The notes: generated by a model from the letters alone, not told the origin. Counted from the stretch's first letter, positions 1-8,100 are shown. The stretch: DNA of 64,000 bases from Nocardioides phosphati (GCF_014646375.1 NZ_BMNI01000006.1:1-64000); one strand, 5' to 3'. Translations and numbers: made by a program.

Positions 1-305
1 TCACCGAGGAGGTCGCCATCAGCGCCTAGCGACACGCCCGACGGAGGATTCGTTTCGTACACCACGCCTAGGGACTTGACCCGGCCATCAGCCAGGAACG
101 CCTGCTGCGCTTCGTACAAGGTCTCGTTGTTCGGCCCGCTGTACTCCCACGGTCCGGTGCCTTCGTCCTCCCACCAGCAGACAGGGCAGAGGTGGTAGTC
201 GCCCCGGGAGGGAAGCGTCTTGTAGCCGCAGCAGGGACACGGGTGCACCCGCACAGTCTGCAGCGCGGCGGCGCCGTGTCGCCTCTCGTAAGGCCGACGC
301 GTCAT
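1..305 (-). CDS. CPCC-family cysteine-rich protein, partial
   Basis: The 3' end lies beyond the left edge, and 101 residues are visible. After a basic N-terminus there is a Cys cluster CPCC (Cys23, 25, 26) and a second pair in CPVCWWEDE (Cys40, 43). A downstream GPNNETLYEAQQAF stretch is typical of the Cys_rich_CPCC family (Pfam PF14206 by recall). The four cysteines look like a small zinc site; the biochemical role of the family is not established. The ATG overlaps the stop of the upstream gene as ATGA (302-305), so the two are probably translationally coupled. The family call rests on motif recognition and is fairly secure; the function is unknown. Confidence 0.75.
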   Translation of the reverse strand, partial: MTRRPYERRHGAAALQTVRVHPCPCCGYKTLPSRGDYHLCPVCWWEDEGTGPWEYSGPNNETLYEAQQAFLADGRVKSLGVVYETNPPSGVSLGADGDLLG

Positions 306-613
306 CTCCAGGTACGGCGGTGCCACCACGAACTGGTGTCCCCGCGGCTCGTGCCCGGATAGGTCGCGCGTTCCCACCGGTCATCCAGGTGCCGGACAGA
401 GGCGCTGGCTCGTCGGCCCTGCCTGCCGCCCCGTCGGATGATCGCCTCCAGCGCCTCGCGCGCCGCCAACCCTTCGGATCCGTTGCCGCACGGGCAGTCG
501 TCAAAGTACGAGTCGGCTCCTGCCTCAGCCAGACGAATCGTTGATTCCCAGCAGGCCAGGTGGAACTCGATGGCACTGACGGAGCGCGGCCTGCGCGGCC
601 GCTGCGGAATCAC
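302..613 (-). CDS. small hypothetical protein with a CPCG motif
   Basis: About 103 residues if translation starts at the GTG at 613; an ATG at 799 in the same frame would add a basic, non-protein-like extension. The convincing part begins at SAIEFHLACWES and continues through DSYFDDCPCGNGSEG and a helical AREALEAIIRRGG stretch. I do not recognise a family. The CPCG pair resembles a half zinc site but has no visible partner cysteines. The stop overlaps the start of the CPCC gene by four bases, so they form a two-gene unit. The start codon is uncertain because no clear ribosome binding site is present. Confidence 0.55.
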   Translation of the reverse strand: MIPQRPRRPRSVSAIEFHLACWESTIRLAEAGADSYFDDCPCGNGSEGLAAREALEAIIRRGGRQGRRASASVRHLDDRWERATYPGTSRGDTSSWWHRRTWR

Positions 614-704
614 TGCGCGGGGACGGCTCCGTTTCCGGAAACGCCGTCGAGATGGTGAGCAGTCATCAAAGGCGCCGTGACGTGGCGCGGTCGGTGAGAT
701 GGAA

Positions 705-723
705 CGTACGAAGCGATCGTACG
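705..723. promoter_or_regulatory. inverted repeat in divergent promoter region
   Basis: CGTACGA (705-711), five-base spacer, TCGTACG (717-723): a perfect 7-bp inverted repeat. It lies between the minus-strand small Cys-rich pair (start near 613) and the plus-strand gene at 781, where an operator could serve both. The rest of the 614-780 stretch shows no other feature. Function is inferred from position only. Confidence 0.35.
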
Positions 724-780
724 CGAGGAGCCTGCGCCGCGTCGCTGGCTCGGGGAGGCCCAGTAGGAGACGATGTCGGC

Positions 781-996
781 GTGAGAGATCAGCTGGCACG
801 CGACGAGCAGACGGTCACGATCGCGACCGCGGTCGCGCTCTTCACCGTCGTCCTGGTCGTGGGCGGAGTCGTCGCCCTGCTCGCGGCCTGGGTCGCCGAT
901 CCTTCCGCCCGCGTGGGTCGGGCGTTCGGCATCGCCACGCTGGCCGTCGCCTGCGGCATCAGCCTGCGCTACCTGGTGCGCCACCGACGTCCGTGA
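781..996 (+). CDS. small membrane protein, unknown function
   Basis: A 71-residue protein from a GTG preceded by AGGAGA about 12 bases upstream. A short charged head (VRDQLARDEQ) is followed by a long hydrophobic segment around residues 14-37, then a second hydrophobic stretch around 49-62 and a basic tail, so it probably has two membrane spans. I do not recognise a family. Longer readings from an upstream ATG at 652 give a basic, low-complexity extension and were rejected. Its 3' end overlaps the convergent gene by 38 bases. Confidence 0.5.
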   Translation: MRDQLARDEQTVTIATAVALFTVVLVVGGVVALLAAWVADPSARVGRAFGIATLAVACGISLRYLVRHRRP

Positions 997-1522
997 CGCC
1001 CGCCGGCATTGCCGGCCACGGAGCCCACGTGACCTCGAAGAACTCACCGGGGCTGCTGGGCCAGGACGACACGGCGCCGCGCGTCGCGGACCGGTAGCCC
1101 TGCCCGTCGTCCAGGCGGAACTCGTCGAACCCACCGGTCACGACCGCCACCAGCTGCTCGGCGGCCTCGATGAACTCCGCCGAGTCGCCGTCGCAGGCGT
1201 CGCACAGGCAGTCGCTGACCCAGTCCCGCATGCACCGGCCGAAGGCGACGGTCACGACCACGCCGCCGCCGGGGTGGTCGCGGCGTTCGAGCCGGAGCGG
1301 TGAGGCGGCAGCGTCCGCGGGCGTGATCGTCGTCAGCAGGCCGTCTGCCTCGACGGTGCAGTCGTACGTCGTGGTCAGCTCGCCCGGGAGCCGGTCCAGC
1401 CATGCGACGAAGTCGCCGCAGACCGCAGCGAGGTCGCGCGTGACCCGGCTGTACGCGTCGTCCGGCGGCCCGCCGTTCTCCCAGTCCCAGTTGAAGGTCC
1501 CCACGAATCCACCACACCACAC
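959..1522 (-). CDS. DUF6226-like hypothetical protein
   Basis: 187 residues, acidic and soluble. The arrangement AYSRVTRDL near the N-terminus, then a TTYDC strand, then a CMRDWVSDCLCDACD cysteine cluster around residues 110-125, resembles the actinobacterial family DUF6226, whose function is unknown. The four clustered cysteines may bind metal; that is inference. It stands alone, convergent with and overlapping the small membrane gene by 38 bases, with no partner that suggests a role. The family assignment is from memory and only moderately sure. Confidence 0.6.
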   Translation of the reverse strand: MWCGGFVGTFNWDWENGGPPDDAYSRVTRDLAAVCGDFVAWLDRLPGELTTTYDCTVEADGLLTTITPADAAASPLRLERRDHPGGGVVVTVAFGRCMRDWVSDCLCDACDGDSAEFIEAAEQLVAVVTGGFDEFRLDDGQGYRSATRGAVSSWPSSPGEFFEVTWAPWPAMPAGVTDVGGAPGSAG

Positions 1523-1555
1523 CGACCGCGCGCCCGTCGTACGGACGGGCAGGGG

Positions 1556-2203
1556 CTAGCCCAGACCAGCGCGGATCGCGAGGATCGCGGCCTGCACGCG
1601 GTCGCGGCTGCCGGTCTTCGCCAGCACGTTGCCGACGTGCGTCTTGACCGTGCTGACGGTGAGGTGGAGTCGTGCGGCGATCTCGGTGTTGTTCAGGCCC
1701 AGACCGATCATTTCGAGGACGTCGTGCTCACGGTCGGTGAGCTCGAGGCCGGCGATGCTCGCCTGCGGGCGGGAGGTCGATGTCTGGCGCACGCGCGCGA
1801 GGACGGCCCCGGTGATCTGGGGCGAGAGGATCGACCCGCCGGCGGCGACGGTCCGGACGGCTTCGACGAGCTCGCGGCCGCTGCAGCGCTTGAGCAGGAA
1901 GCCGCGCGCGCCGGCGGCGATGGCGTCCAGCACGTAGGCGTCGTCGTCGAAGGTGGTGACGACGATGACCGCCGGCGCGCTCGGCAGGCCGGCGAGCGAA
2001 CGGGTCGCCTGCAGGCCGTCGAGCACGGGCATCCGGATGTCGACCAGCGCGACGTCGAGACGTGGATCGGCCCGTACGCCGTCGAGGAACGCCTGACCGT
2101 CGGCTGCCTGCAGCGCGACCTCGACGTCGGGCTGGGCCGAGAGGATCAGGCTGAACCCCTCGCGGACCATGTCCTGGTCGTCGACGACCGCAGCGCGGAT
2201 CAT
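1556..2203 (-). CDS. NarL/FixJ-type response regulator
   Basis: 215 residues, the normal length for the family. A receiver domain occupies roughly 1-120, with acidic pocket DD at 8-9, phospho-acceptor Asp55 in VALVDIRMP, a Thr in the VTTFDDD strand and Lys in FLLKRC. A LuxR-type helix-turn-helix follows at about 150-212 (ELTDREHDVLEMIGLGL, then NTEIAARLHLTVSTVKTHVGN). It acts as a DNA-binding transcription factor phosphorylated by the kinase encoded just upstream, with which it shares an ATGA overlap at 2200-2203. Its target genes cannot be read from the sequence. Confidence 0.93.
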   Translation of the reverse strand: MIRAAVVDDQDMVREGFSLILSAQPDVEVALQAADGQAFLDGVRADPRLDVALVDIRMPVLDGLQATRSLAGLPSAPAVIVVTTFDDDAYVLDAIAAGARGFLLKRCSGRELVEAVRTVAAGGSILSPQITGAVLARVRQTSTSRPQASIAGLELTDREHDVLEMIGLGLNNTEIAARLHLTVSTVKTHVGNVLAKTGSRDRVQAAILAIRAGLG

Positions 2204-3297
2204 GCCTCGCCCACCGGGAGGACGACGTCGACCATCGTCCCGCCGCCGGGGCGGCTGCTCATCTCGAAGGTGCCCTGCAGTGCGGCCACGCGTTCGGTGA
2301 TGCCGACGAGGCCCGCACCGCGCTCGACGTACGCCGGCGGGCCGATGCCGTCGTCGCTCACCCGCAGCCGGACGTGGGCCGCGAGCCGGCGTACCTCGAC
2401 CCAGGCGCTGGTCGCGCGGGCGTGCCGGGTGATGTTAGTGAGCGCCTCCTGGGCGACGCGGTAGACCGCGAGGGAGCCCACCTCGTCGAGGCCGTGGTCG
2501 GCGTCGATGGCGACGCTGACGGTGACGCCGTGCTGCCGCAGCGGCTCGGCCAGGATCTCGTCGATGTCACCGAGGCGGGGCGGCGCCGTCATGGTGATCG
2601 CGGCGTGCGGGTCGCGGAGGTGCACGACGAGCGCATCGAGCTCGCGAAGGGCCGCTCGGCCGGTCTCGGCGATGCGGTGCAGTGCCGACTCCGGGTCGGC
2701 GACCTGTCCGGCTTCCGCCTGCACGACCATCGCGGTCACGTGGTGCCCGACGACGTCGTGGAGCTCGCGGGCGAGGGCGGTCCGCTGCTCGAGCCACGTC
2801 GCCTGGGTGCGGAGCTCGTCGGTCTCGACCAGCAGCTCTGCGGTGAGGCCGGCGTTGCGCTCGTGCCAGCGCAGGAGGCTGGCGAACGCATACGCGCCGA
2901 GGCTCGCTGCGATGGCCGGGAACGGAGGTGCGCCACCAAGGCTCGGGCCGATGCCGCCCACGAGTCCCGCGATCAGACCGACCTTCGGCCGGGGTGCCGG
3001 GTCCTCCATCAACGACAGGAAGACAAGAGCAGCGACCGCCAGCGCGAGATAGACGGACTCGCCGGTGGTGAACAAAGCCAGCGCAGCGGCTCCGACCGCG
3101 AGGATGAGGGAGCGGCGCGTGGGATACAGGATCCCCGCGACGATCGCCGTCGGCGCGAGCAGCCAGGCCCATCCGAAGAACCAGAACTGGGGGTCGCTGA
3201 AGCCGTAGCCCAGACAGAGGGTGATCAGCATGATGGCCACGGCGTAGAGCGCCGGGCGCGGGATCGTCGCCGGAACATGCCAGCGGGGAAGTGTCAC
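2200..3297 (-). CDS. membrane sensor histidine kinase (HisKA_3 type)
   Basis: About 365 residues from a GTG at 3297. In-frame ATGs further upstream (to 3462) add an Arg-rich, non-protein-like tail and would cross the palindrome at 3350. Five or so hydrophobic segments fill residues 15-140 with little extracytoplasmic sequence, so it likely senses a membrane or intracellular cue. The dimerisation helix carries the phospho-acceptor His180 in ALARELHDVVGHH, and the ATP-binding domain shows VAQEALTNITRHA and the G-boxes SDDGIG and GAGLVGITERV. It is the cognate kinase of the downstream regulator, co-transcribed with it. Confidence 0.9.
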   Translation of the reverse strand: MTLPRWHVPATIPRPALYAVAIMLITLCLGYGFSDPQFWFFGWAWLLAPTAIVAGILYPTRRSLILAVGAAALALFTTGESVYLALAVAALVFLSLMEDPAPRPKVGLIAGLVGGIGPSLGGAPPFPAIAASLGAYAFASLLRWHERNAGLTAELLVETDELRTQATWLEQRTALARELHDVVGHHVTAMVVQAEAGQVADPESALHRIAETGRAALRELDALVVHLRDPHAAITMTAPPRLGDIDEILAEPLRQHGVTVSVAIDADHGLDEVGSLAVYRVAQEALTNITRHARATSAWVEVRRLAAHVRLRVSDDGIGPPAYVERGAGLVGITERVAALQGTFEMSSRPGGGTMVDVVLPVGEA

Positions 3298-3349
3298 CCG
3301 GGCATTCTGCGCGACTGGGCGACTGCCCGTCCGCAGGCTGGCGGAAAGT

Positions 3350-3365
3350 TGGTACCCGGGTACCA
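3350..3365. promoter_or_regulatory. 16-bp perfect palindrome, candidate operator
   Basis: TGGTACCCGGGTACCA reads identically on both strands. It lies 53 bases upstream of the kinase GTG and 90 bases upstream of the divergent CDP-alcohol phosphotransferase ATG. The adjoining response regulator or another dimeric factor could bind here, but no family consensus was matched. Confidence 0.45.
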
Positions 3366-3454
3366 GCCGCGCTCCGTCCCGGGGACTGAGTCGGGTCCGA
3401 CGTCGGTGCCGTGGGCGGATCCGGTGGCTGCCCGACACGCGCCACGGTCGGTTC

Positions 3455-4063
3455 ATGAGCACTCACGACACCCTCCCGTCGACGGCCCCGGCAGCGATCG
3501 CGCATCCCGGCCCCTTCCTCACCGTGCCGAACGCCGTGACTCTGGTGCGCACCCTGCTCGCCGTGGTTCTCGGGCTGGCCGCTCTCGCCCGGGCCGACGC
3601 CGGCCTGCTGCTCGCGGCGTACGCGGTCTACTGGGTGGGGGACATGGCCGACGGCTGGACATCGCGCCGGCTCGGCCAGGAGACGCGGGCGGGCGCGGTC
3701 TTCGACATCATCAGCGACCGCGCGTGCACCTCGGTCGCGGCCTGCGCGCTGGTGGTCATCGACCCCCGCGCGCTCGTGCCCGTCACCGCCTTCCTGTTGT
3801 CCTTCATGGTGCTCGACACGATGCTGTCGCTGGCGTTCCTCTGCTGGCCGGTGCTCAGCCCGAACCACTTCCACGTCGTCGACCCGACCGTCTGGCTGCT
3901 CAACTGGTCGCCTGCCGCGAAGGCAGCGAATACCGCGGGGGTGATCGGTACCCTCGCCCTCGGGCAGTACGTCGTCGCGCTGCTGTGCGTCGTCGCGATC
4001 GGAGCCGTGAAGATCTGGTCCCTTGCCCGTGTCATCGACCTCCTCGACCGGGGCCAGGAGTGA
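3455..4063 (+). CDS. CDP-alcohol phosphatidyltransferase family protein
   Basis: 202 residues with about six membrane segments. The signature of the superfamily is visible as DMADGWTSRR followed by GAVFDIISDRA, giving the four metal-binding aspartates of the D-x2-DG...G-x3-D-x3-D motif; the usual Ala-Arg pair reads Ser-Arg. Such enzymes move a phospho-alcohol from a CDP-linked donor onto an acceptor alcohol in phospholipid synthesis; the exact substrate cannot be read. It overlaps the next membrane protein gene by four bases (GTGA), implying a two-gene operon, and is divergent from the two-component system. Confidence 0.85.
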   Translation: MSTHDTLPSTAPAAIAHPGPFLTVPNAVTLVRTLLAVVLGLAALARADAGLLLAAYAVYWVGDMADGWTSRRLGQETRAGAVFDIISDRACTSVAACALVVIDPRALVPVTAFLLSFMVLDTMLSLAFLCWPVLSPNHFHVVDPTVWLLNWSPAAKAANTAGVIGTLALGQYVVALLCVVAIGAVKIWSLARVIDLLDRGQE

Positions 4064-4524
4064 GCGCGCTGGTCGCCGTGCTCGGCGCGGTGGGCTTCGG
4101 GCTGGGCTCCGCGATGGTGCCGATCCTGAACGCCGAGGCGTACGCCGTCATCAGCGGCACGCGCGAACCGGTGGCGATCGCTGCCTGCGTCGCCCTCGCT
4201 CTCGCGCTCGGCCAGACGGCTGGCAAGCTCCTGCTCTTCGAGGCGGCGCGCCGGGGGAGCGCCCGGCTGAGCGCGATCACCCGGCGTGAGCGTCACCACC
4301 CGGGCACGTGGAGCGCGCGGGTGAAGGCAGTGCTCGACCGCCCGCGCAGTGGTGTGCCCCTGGTGCTGATGTCCTCCGCGCTGGGCCTGCCGCCACTGGC
4401 CGCCGTCGCACTGGCCGCCGGCTCCTCGCAGCAGCGGCGGGTCGTCTTCGGTGCCGTCTGCTTCGCCGGGCGGCTCGCCCGTTTCACTGCGGTGGCCGTT
4501 CCTGCGGCGTGGGTACTGGTCTGA
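4060..4524 (+). CDS. VTT/YqaA-like small membrane protein
   Basis: 154 residues from a GTG that overlaps the previous stop. It has three to four hydrophobic segments, a conserved-looking PILNAEAYAV stretch in the first loop and GQTAGKLLLFEAARRG in the second, reminiscent of the SNARE-associated/VTT (DedA, YqaA) fold implicated in lipid scrambling or small-molecule transport. It is shorter than full DedA proteins. Coupling to a phospholipid-synthesis enzyme fits a lipid-related job, but that is inference. Confidence 0.6.
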   Translation: MSALVAVLGAVGFGLGSAMVPILNAEAYAVISGTREPVAIAACVALALALGQTAGKLLLFEAARRGSARLSAITRRERHHPGTWSARVKAVLDRPRSGVPLVLMSSALGLPPLAAVALAAGSSQQRRVVFGAVCFAGRLARFTAVAVPAAWVLV

Positions 4525-4603
4525 TCCGACGTCGCTCCGCTCGTTCACGCCGCAACGGCAGGCACGATCGGCGAAAGCGCGGATGGGTTGCGAAGCGGTC
4601 GCC

Positions 4604-4609
4604 TACAGT
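4604..4609 (+). promoter_or_regulatory. -10 box (TACAGT), leaderless start at 4616
   Basis: TANNNT hexamer ending six bases before the GTG at 4616, the spacing expected if transcription begins at the start codon. Confidence 0.5.
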
Positions 4610-4615
4610 GCGAGC

Positions 4616-4822
4616 GTGGAGAACGAGGTGCGCCTGGGCAGTCCCGCTGGCTTCCTGCTTATTGCGATGATCCTGCTTGGCATCGCCGCGGAGCTCTTCC
4701 TGAACATCAACGAGGATCCGGGCACCTTCATCATCTTCACGCTGATCTTCGCGGCACCTGGAGTGTTCCTGCTGATCGCCGGCGCCGTCGCCCTGGGCAT
4801 CGAGGCCGCGCGCCAGAGCTGA
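4616..4822 (+). CDS. small two-span membrane protein
   Basis: 68 residues. The GTG at 4616 is chosen because a TACAGT box lies six bases upstream; an in-frame ATG at 4451 gives an Arg/Ser-rich extension overlapping the previous gene. Two hydrophobic segments (about 9-28 and 36-60) are separated by a short acidic loop NINEDPG. No recognised family and no informative neighbours. Confidence 0.5.
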   Translation: MENEVRLGSPAGFLLIAMILLGIAAELFLNINEDPGTFIIFTLIFAAPGVFLLIAGAVALGIEAARQS

Positions 4823-4981
4823 CGCTGCACGCTCCGTGTCACAGTCCGCTGGTGACGCGGCTCGCTCGGGGCCACGTCCAGGCCCTGCGCACGATGACGG
4901 CCCGAAGCAGCAGCTCAATCCCGATCGAGATCCATCTCGAAGGTGCCCCTCACGAGCCCGGGACGTGGCAGCTGTGCGGCG

Positions 4982-4987
4982 TAGCGT
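4982..4987 (+). promoter_or_regulatory. -10 box (TAGCGT), leaderless start at 4995
   Basis: TANNNT hexamer ending seven bases before the ATG at 4995; it also argues against longer upstream starts for that gene. The rest of 4823-4981 shows nothing recognisable. Confidence 0.5.
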
Positions 4988-4994
4988 GGTGCCC

Positions 4995-5426
4995 ATGGCA
5001 ACGGTGCGCATGGACAACGTCGCGATCGTGGTGGAGGACCTCGACGCGGCGATCGCCTTCTTCACCGAGCTCGGGCTGGCGCTCGACGGTCGGGCCGAGA
5101 TCGAGGGCGCTTTCGCGGACGAGTGCACCGGGCTCGAGGGCGTGCGCAGCGAGATCGCGATGATGCGTACGCCGGACGGCAGCGGCCGCCTGGAGCTCAC
5201 GGCGTACGACCGGCCGGCGTTGATCCGCAGCGAGCCGGCCGCGCCGAACACGCTCGGGTTCCACCGGGTGATGTTCGAGGTGGAGGACCTCGACGACACG
5301 CTGGACCGCCTCGGGCGGCTGGGTGGACAGCTCATGGGGACGGTCGCCAACTACGAGGACGTCTACCTGCTCTGCTACCTCCGCGGGCCGGGCGGCTTCG
5401 TCATTGGCCTGGCCCAGCGCGTCTGA
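4995..5426 (+). CDS. VOC (glyoxalase/bleomycin-resistance) family protein
   Basis: 143 residues, one VOC module pair: first beta-alpha-beta-beta unit VRMDNVAIVVEDLDAAIAFF, second unit FHRVMFEVEDLDDTLDRLG, ending in a strand reading LLCYLRGPGGFVIGLAQ. Such proteins use paired modules to hold a metal and act as isomerases, dioxygenases or binding proteins; the substrate cannot be predicted. Length is normal for a single-domain member. It is a single gene convergent with the methyltransferase. Confidence 0.85.
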   Translation: MATVRMDNVAIVVEDLDAAIAFFTELGLALDGRAEIEGAFADECTGLEGVRSEIAMMRTPDGSGRLELTAYDRPALIRSEPAAPNTLGFHRVMFEVEDLDDTLDRLGRLGGQLMGTVANYEDVYLLCYLRGPGGFVIGLAQRV

Positions 5427-5447
5427 GCTGTCAACGCGTCGGAGCCG

Positions 5448-6269
5448 TCAGGCTTCGCAGACGAACGTGACGGTCTGGATCGCCTGCTCGCGGAGGTTCG
5501 CGACCTGGTTGCGCGCCATCTCGGGGAAGTCCGCTCCGAGGAACGTGGCGAAGGTGACCGGGGGAGGCCCGGACTCGGCCAGGCGCGCGGCCATCGCCTC
5601 GAACCACGCGAGGCTGCCGGTCGAGGAGTCGCTCTGGGCGACGAGCGTGAACCCCGCGTCGGCGAGCAGCTCGACCATCTCGTCGGTGGAGGCCAGGAAG
5701 CTGGTCGCGTCGTCGCGCGCCCACGGCACGGGGTAGTGGACCGCGCCGCCGGGGCCGCGGAGGACGTCGTAGACGACGTACCGGCCGCCGGGCTTGAGGA
5801 CGCGGTGCGCCTCGCGGTGGAGGGCCGCCTTGTCCTCGATGTTCATCGCGACGTGGACGGTGAGGGCGGCGTCGAAGTCACCGTCGGCGAAGGCCAGGTC
5901 CGTCGCGTCGCCGACGACGAACGTCGTGCGGTCGCTCAGTCCGGTCCACTCCGACATCGCCGTGGCGGCGTCGCAGAACGCCGGGGTGAGGTCCACGCCG
6001 GTGACGTGGGCGCCGGTCAGCTCGGCGATCGCGCGGGCCGGACCGCCCAGGCCGCTGCCGATGTCGAGCACGCGCGACCACGCGTCGACCTGCAGCGCTT
6101 CGGCGATCTCGATCGTCGCGGCACGACCGCGGATGTGGAACTCGTCGACGGGGGCCAGCGTGGTGGTCGCCATGCCCGCGCGCGCGATGCCCGCGGCGTC
6201 CAGGGCCGCGGCGATGGACGCAGTGAGATCGCGCGATCCGGAGTAGTGGTCCACGACAGCGTCGGCCAT
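5448..6269 (-). CDS. class I SAM-dependent methyltransferase
   Basis: 273 residues. The SAM-binding motif I is VLDIGSGLGGPARAIAE near residue 68, followed by an acidic GVDLTP at the end of strand 2 and GDATDLAFADGDFDAAL as motif II/III. The fold resembles UbiE/sarcosine-dimethylglycine methyltransferases acting on small molecules. An N-terminal helical region of about 60 residues precedes the core. The substrate is unknown. The start is supported by a TAGGGT box six bases upstream. Confidence 0.85.
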   Translation of the reverse strand: MADAVVDHYSGSRDLTASIAAALDAAGIARAGMATTTLAPVDEFHIRGRAATIEIAEALQVDAWSRVLDIGSGLGGPARAIAELTGAHVTGVDLTPAFCDAATAMSEWTGLSDRTTFVVGDATDLAFADGDFDAALTVHVAMNIEDKAALHREAHRVLKPGGRYVVYDVLRGPGGAVHYPVPWARDDATSFLASTDEMVELLADAGFTLVAQSDSSTGSLAWFEAMAARLAESGPPPVTFATFLGADFPEMARNQVANLREQAIQTVTFVCEA

Positions 6270-6275
6270 GAACCC

Positions 6276-6281
6276 ACCCTA
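6276..6281 (-). promoter_or_regulatory. -10 box (TAGGGT), leaderless start at 6269
   Basis: On the minus strand TAGGGT ends six bases before the methyltransferase ATG. Confidence 0.5.
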
Positions 6282-6366
6282 GATCCATCGCGACGATCTG
6301 GACATCGGTGTCGGGTCACCGCCGGCCTGGCGGAACCACCTCCGCCGCGCCGCCGTCTCAGCCAGC

Positions 6367-7311
6367 ATGAGGCCCATGACGCCCGTGCGCGCGATCGCCG
6401 CCCTGCTGCTCGTGCTGGCCCTCGCAGCGTGCTCGGGCAACCAGCCGTCGGCCGGTCCGGCGCCCTCGACCGCGCCGCGGGCCCCGAGCCACGCTGCGGC
6501 TCCGTCCACACGTGAGAACGTCGCCGCGACACGGAAGTACGCCGGGTGGCTCCTCCACGCGGTGCCCATGCCGAGAGGGTCCCGCGAGCGGAAGCACTCA
6601 CCGACGAACCGCTTCGAGGAGATGGGGACCGCCTACGGACCCTCGGACGAGGCTTTCCAGCACACGACCTGGTGGACCGTGCCGCTGCCGCCCGACGCCT
6701 TCCGTGACTGGGTCGACCGGCACGTGCCTCGTGGACTCAGCAACGAGGGCGACGCCCCCTCCAGCTCGGTCTCGGACGGTCTCGTGGAGCATGAGGTCGC
6801 GCTTGCCTCGCCCGGCAACCTGGCGAGGACGCGGGCGCTCCTCAACCTCGCCTTCACGGCGTACGCCGGCGGGGTCGCTGTCCGCGTCGACACCTTCGTC
6901 GGCGCCCGGTTCGGACGGACGGCGTTCGTGCCGGAGGACGCGACCTCGGTGACGGTCGAGCGACGCAACGTTCCGGCAGGGAAGCGGAAAGGCCGCGGTG
7001 TGGCCGTGCTCCTCGACCGACCGGCGGCAGTCGCGGGCCTCGTCGAGCTGGTCAACCGGCAGCCGGGGGCGATGACGGCGTCGTTCATCCACGGCTGCCT
7101 GCGGCCGCTCGCGCCGATGACCTACACGCTCACGTTCTCGACGAGCGACGGAGAGTGGACCGCCGTCTCGACCCGGAGGTGTGACCCGGTGCTCAGCCTG
7201 TTCCGTGACGGCAGGAGGGTGGGTCCGGCGCTCGATCCCCAGCCCGGCTTTACCACGACCCTCGACCGGGTCCTCAGGAACGCATCCGCTCCTGCAGTTC
7301 GGCATAGCTGA
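6367..7311 (+). CDS. secreted lipoprotein, unknown function
   Basis: 314 residues; an ATG at 6376 is an equally possible start three residues later. The N-terminus is a clear lipoprotein signal: VRAIAALLLVLALAAC, with the lipobox Cys about residue 22, then a Pro/Ala/Ser-rich linker. The remainder is a soluble, probably beta-rich domain with an isolated Cys pair late in the chain (IHGCLRP and STRRCDP) that could form a disulphide. No family recognised. The last 38 bases overlap the convergent gene. Confidence 0.75.
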   Translation: MRPMTPVRAIAALLLVLALAACSGNQPSAGPAPSTAPRAPSHAAAPSTRENVAATRKYAGWLLHAVPMPRGSRERKHSPTNRFEEMGTAYGPSDEAFQHTTWWTVPLPPDAFRDWVDRHVPRGLSNEGDAPSSSVSDGLVEHEVALASPGNLARTRALLNLAFTAYAGGVAVRVDTFVGARFGRTAFVPEDATSVTVERRNVPAGKRKGRGVAVLLDRPAAVAGLVELVNRQPGAMTASFIHGCLRPLAPMTYTLTFSTSDGEWTAVSTRRCDPVLSLFRDGRRVGPALDPQPGFTTTLDRVLRNASAPAVRHS

Positions 7312-8083
7312 CCGCGCCGTCGAGGAACCCGAGGCTGCCTCCGTCGAGGAGCTCGCGACCGGCGCGCTCCACGAACGACAGGGCCGCGCGGGCGATGCCG
7401 CCGCCGATGCTGACCCGCTGCACGCCCAGTTCGAACAGGGCCGCAGGCGAAAGGGTGTTGGCCAGGCCGGCCACGATGTTGACCGGTCCGGGGATCGCGG
7501 CGCAGAGCCGCTCGATGGTCTCCGCGTCGCGCACGGCGGGGACGAAGACGCAGTCCGCGCCGGCGTCGAGGTAGCGGACGCACCGCGCCACGGTCTCGTC
7601 GAAGACCTCGTCGGCGGAGCCGCCGAAGCCCGAGAAGTAGGTGTCGGTGCGGGCGTTGATCACGAACGTGCCGGCAGGGGCGGCTGCCCGGGCTGCCGCG
7701 ATCCGCGCGGCGCCGTCGGCCGCCGGCAGGAGGTGGCCCGAGGAGAAGTCCTCGAGGTTCCCGCCGACCACGCCCAGGTCGACCGCGCGTCGCACGGTGT
7801 CGGCGACGCCGGCCGAGGTCGCGGCGTACCCGTCCTCGAGGTCGGCACTGACCGGCACCGCGACGGAGGCGACGATCCGGCCGACGTGCTCGAGCATCGT
7901 GTCGACGTCGAGGTCGCCGCCGTCGGGGAGGCCGAGCGACCAGGCGATGCCGGCGCTGGTGGTGGCAAGGGCCGGGAAGCCGACCTGCTCGAGCGTGCGG
8001 GCCGAGCCGGCGTCCCACGCGTTGGGGAGGACGAAGCCGGGACCCTCATGGAGGGCGAGGAACGCCGCTGCACCTGTCGCCAC
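7274..8083 (-). CDS. isocitrate lyase/PEP mutase superfamily protein
   Basis: About 269 residues from the GTG at 8083; a TATACC element sits six bases upstream. The sequence opens with ALHEGPGFVLPNAWDAGSARTLEQVGFPALATTSAG, typical of the oxaloacetate-decarboxylase/PEP-mutase-like branch. Other family strands are SADLEDGYAATSAG, GGNLEDFSSG and NARTDTYFSG, which carry the metal and substrate acids. These enzymes make or break C-C or P-C bonds next to a carboxylate; which one applies here is not resolvable. Longer in-frame starts upstream run through the divergent gene and were rejected. Confidence 0.82.
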   Translation of the reverse strand: MATGAAAFLALHEGPGFVLPNAWDAGSARTLEQVGFPALATTSAGIAWSLGLPDGGDLDVDTMLEHVGRIVASVAVPVSADLEDGYAATSAGVADTVRRAVDLGVVGGNLEDFSSGHLLPAADGAARIAAARAAAPAGTFVINARTDTYFSGFGGSADEVFDETVARCVRYLDAGADCVFVPAVRDAETIERLCAAIPGPVNIVAGLANTLSPAALFELGVQRVSIGGGIARAALSFVERAGRELLDGGSLGFLDGAVSYAELQERMRS

Positions 8084-8100
8084 TTCCAAGGTATAGCCGG

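Noticed and set aside
2374..4524. A 716-residue open frame on the plus strand
   Set aside because: Most of it runs antisense to the histidine kinase and regulator with low-complexity Arg/Gly/Glu sequence; only the last 155 codons (from the GTG at 4060) are a real gene.
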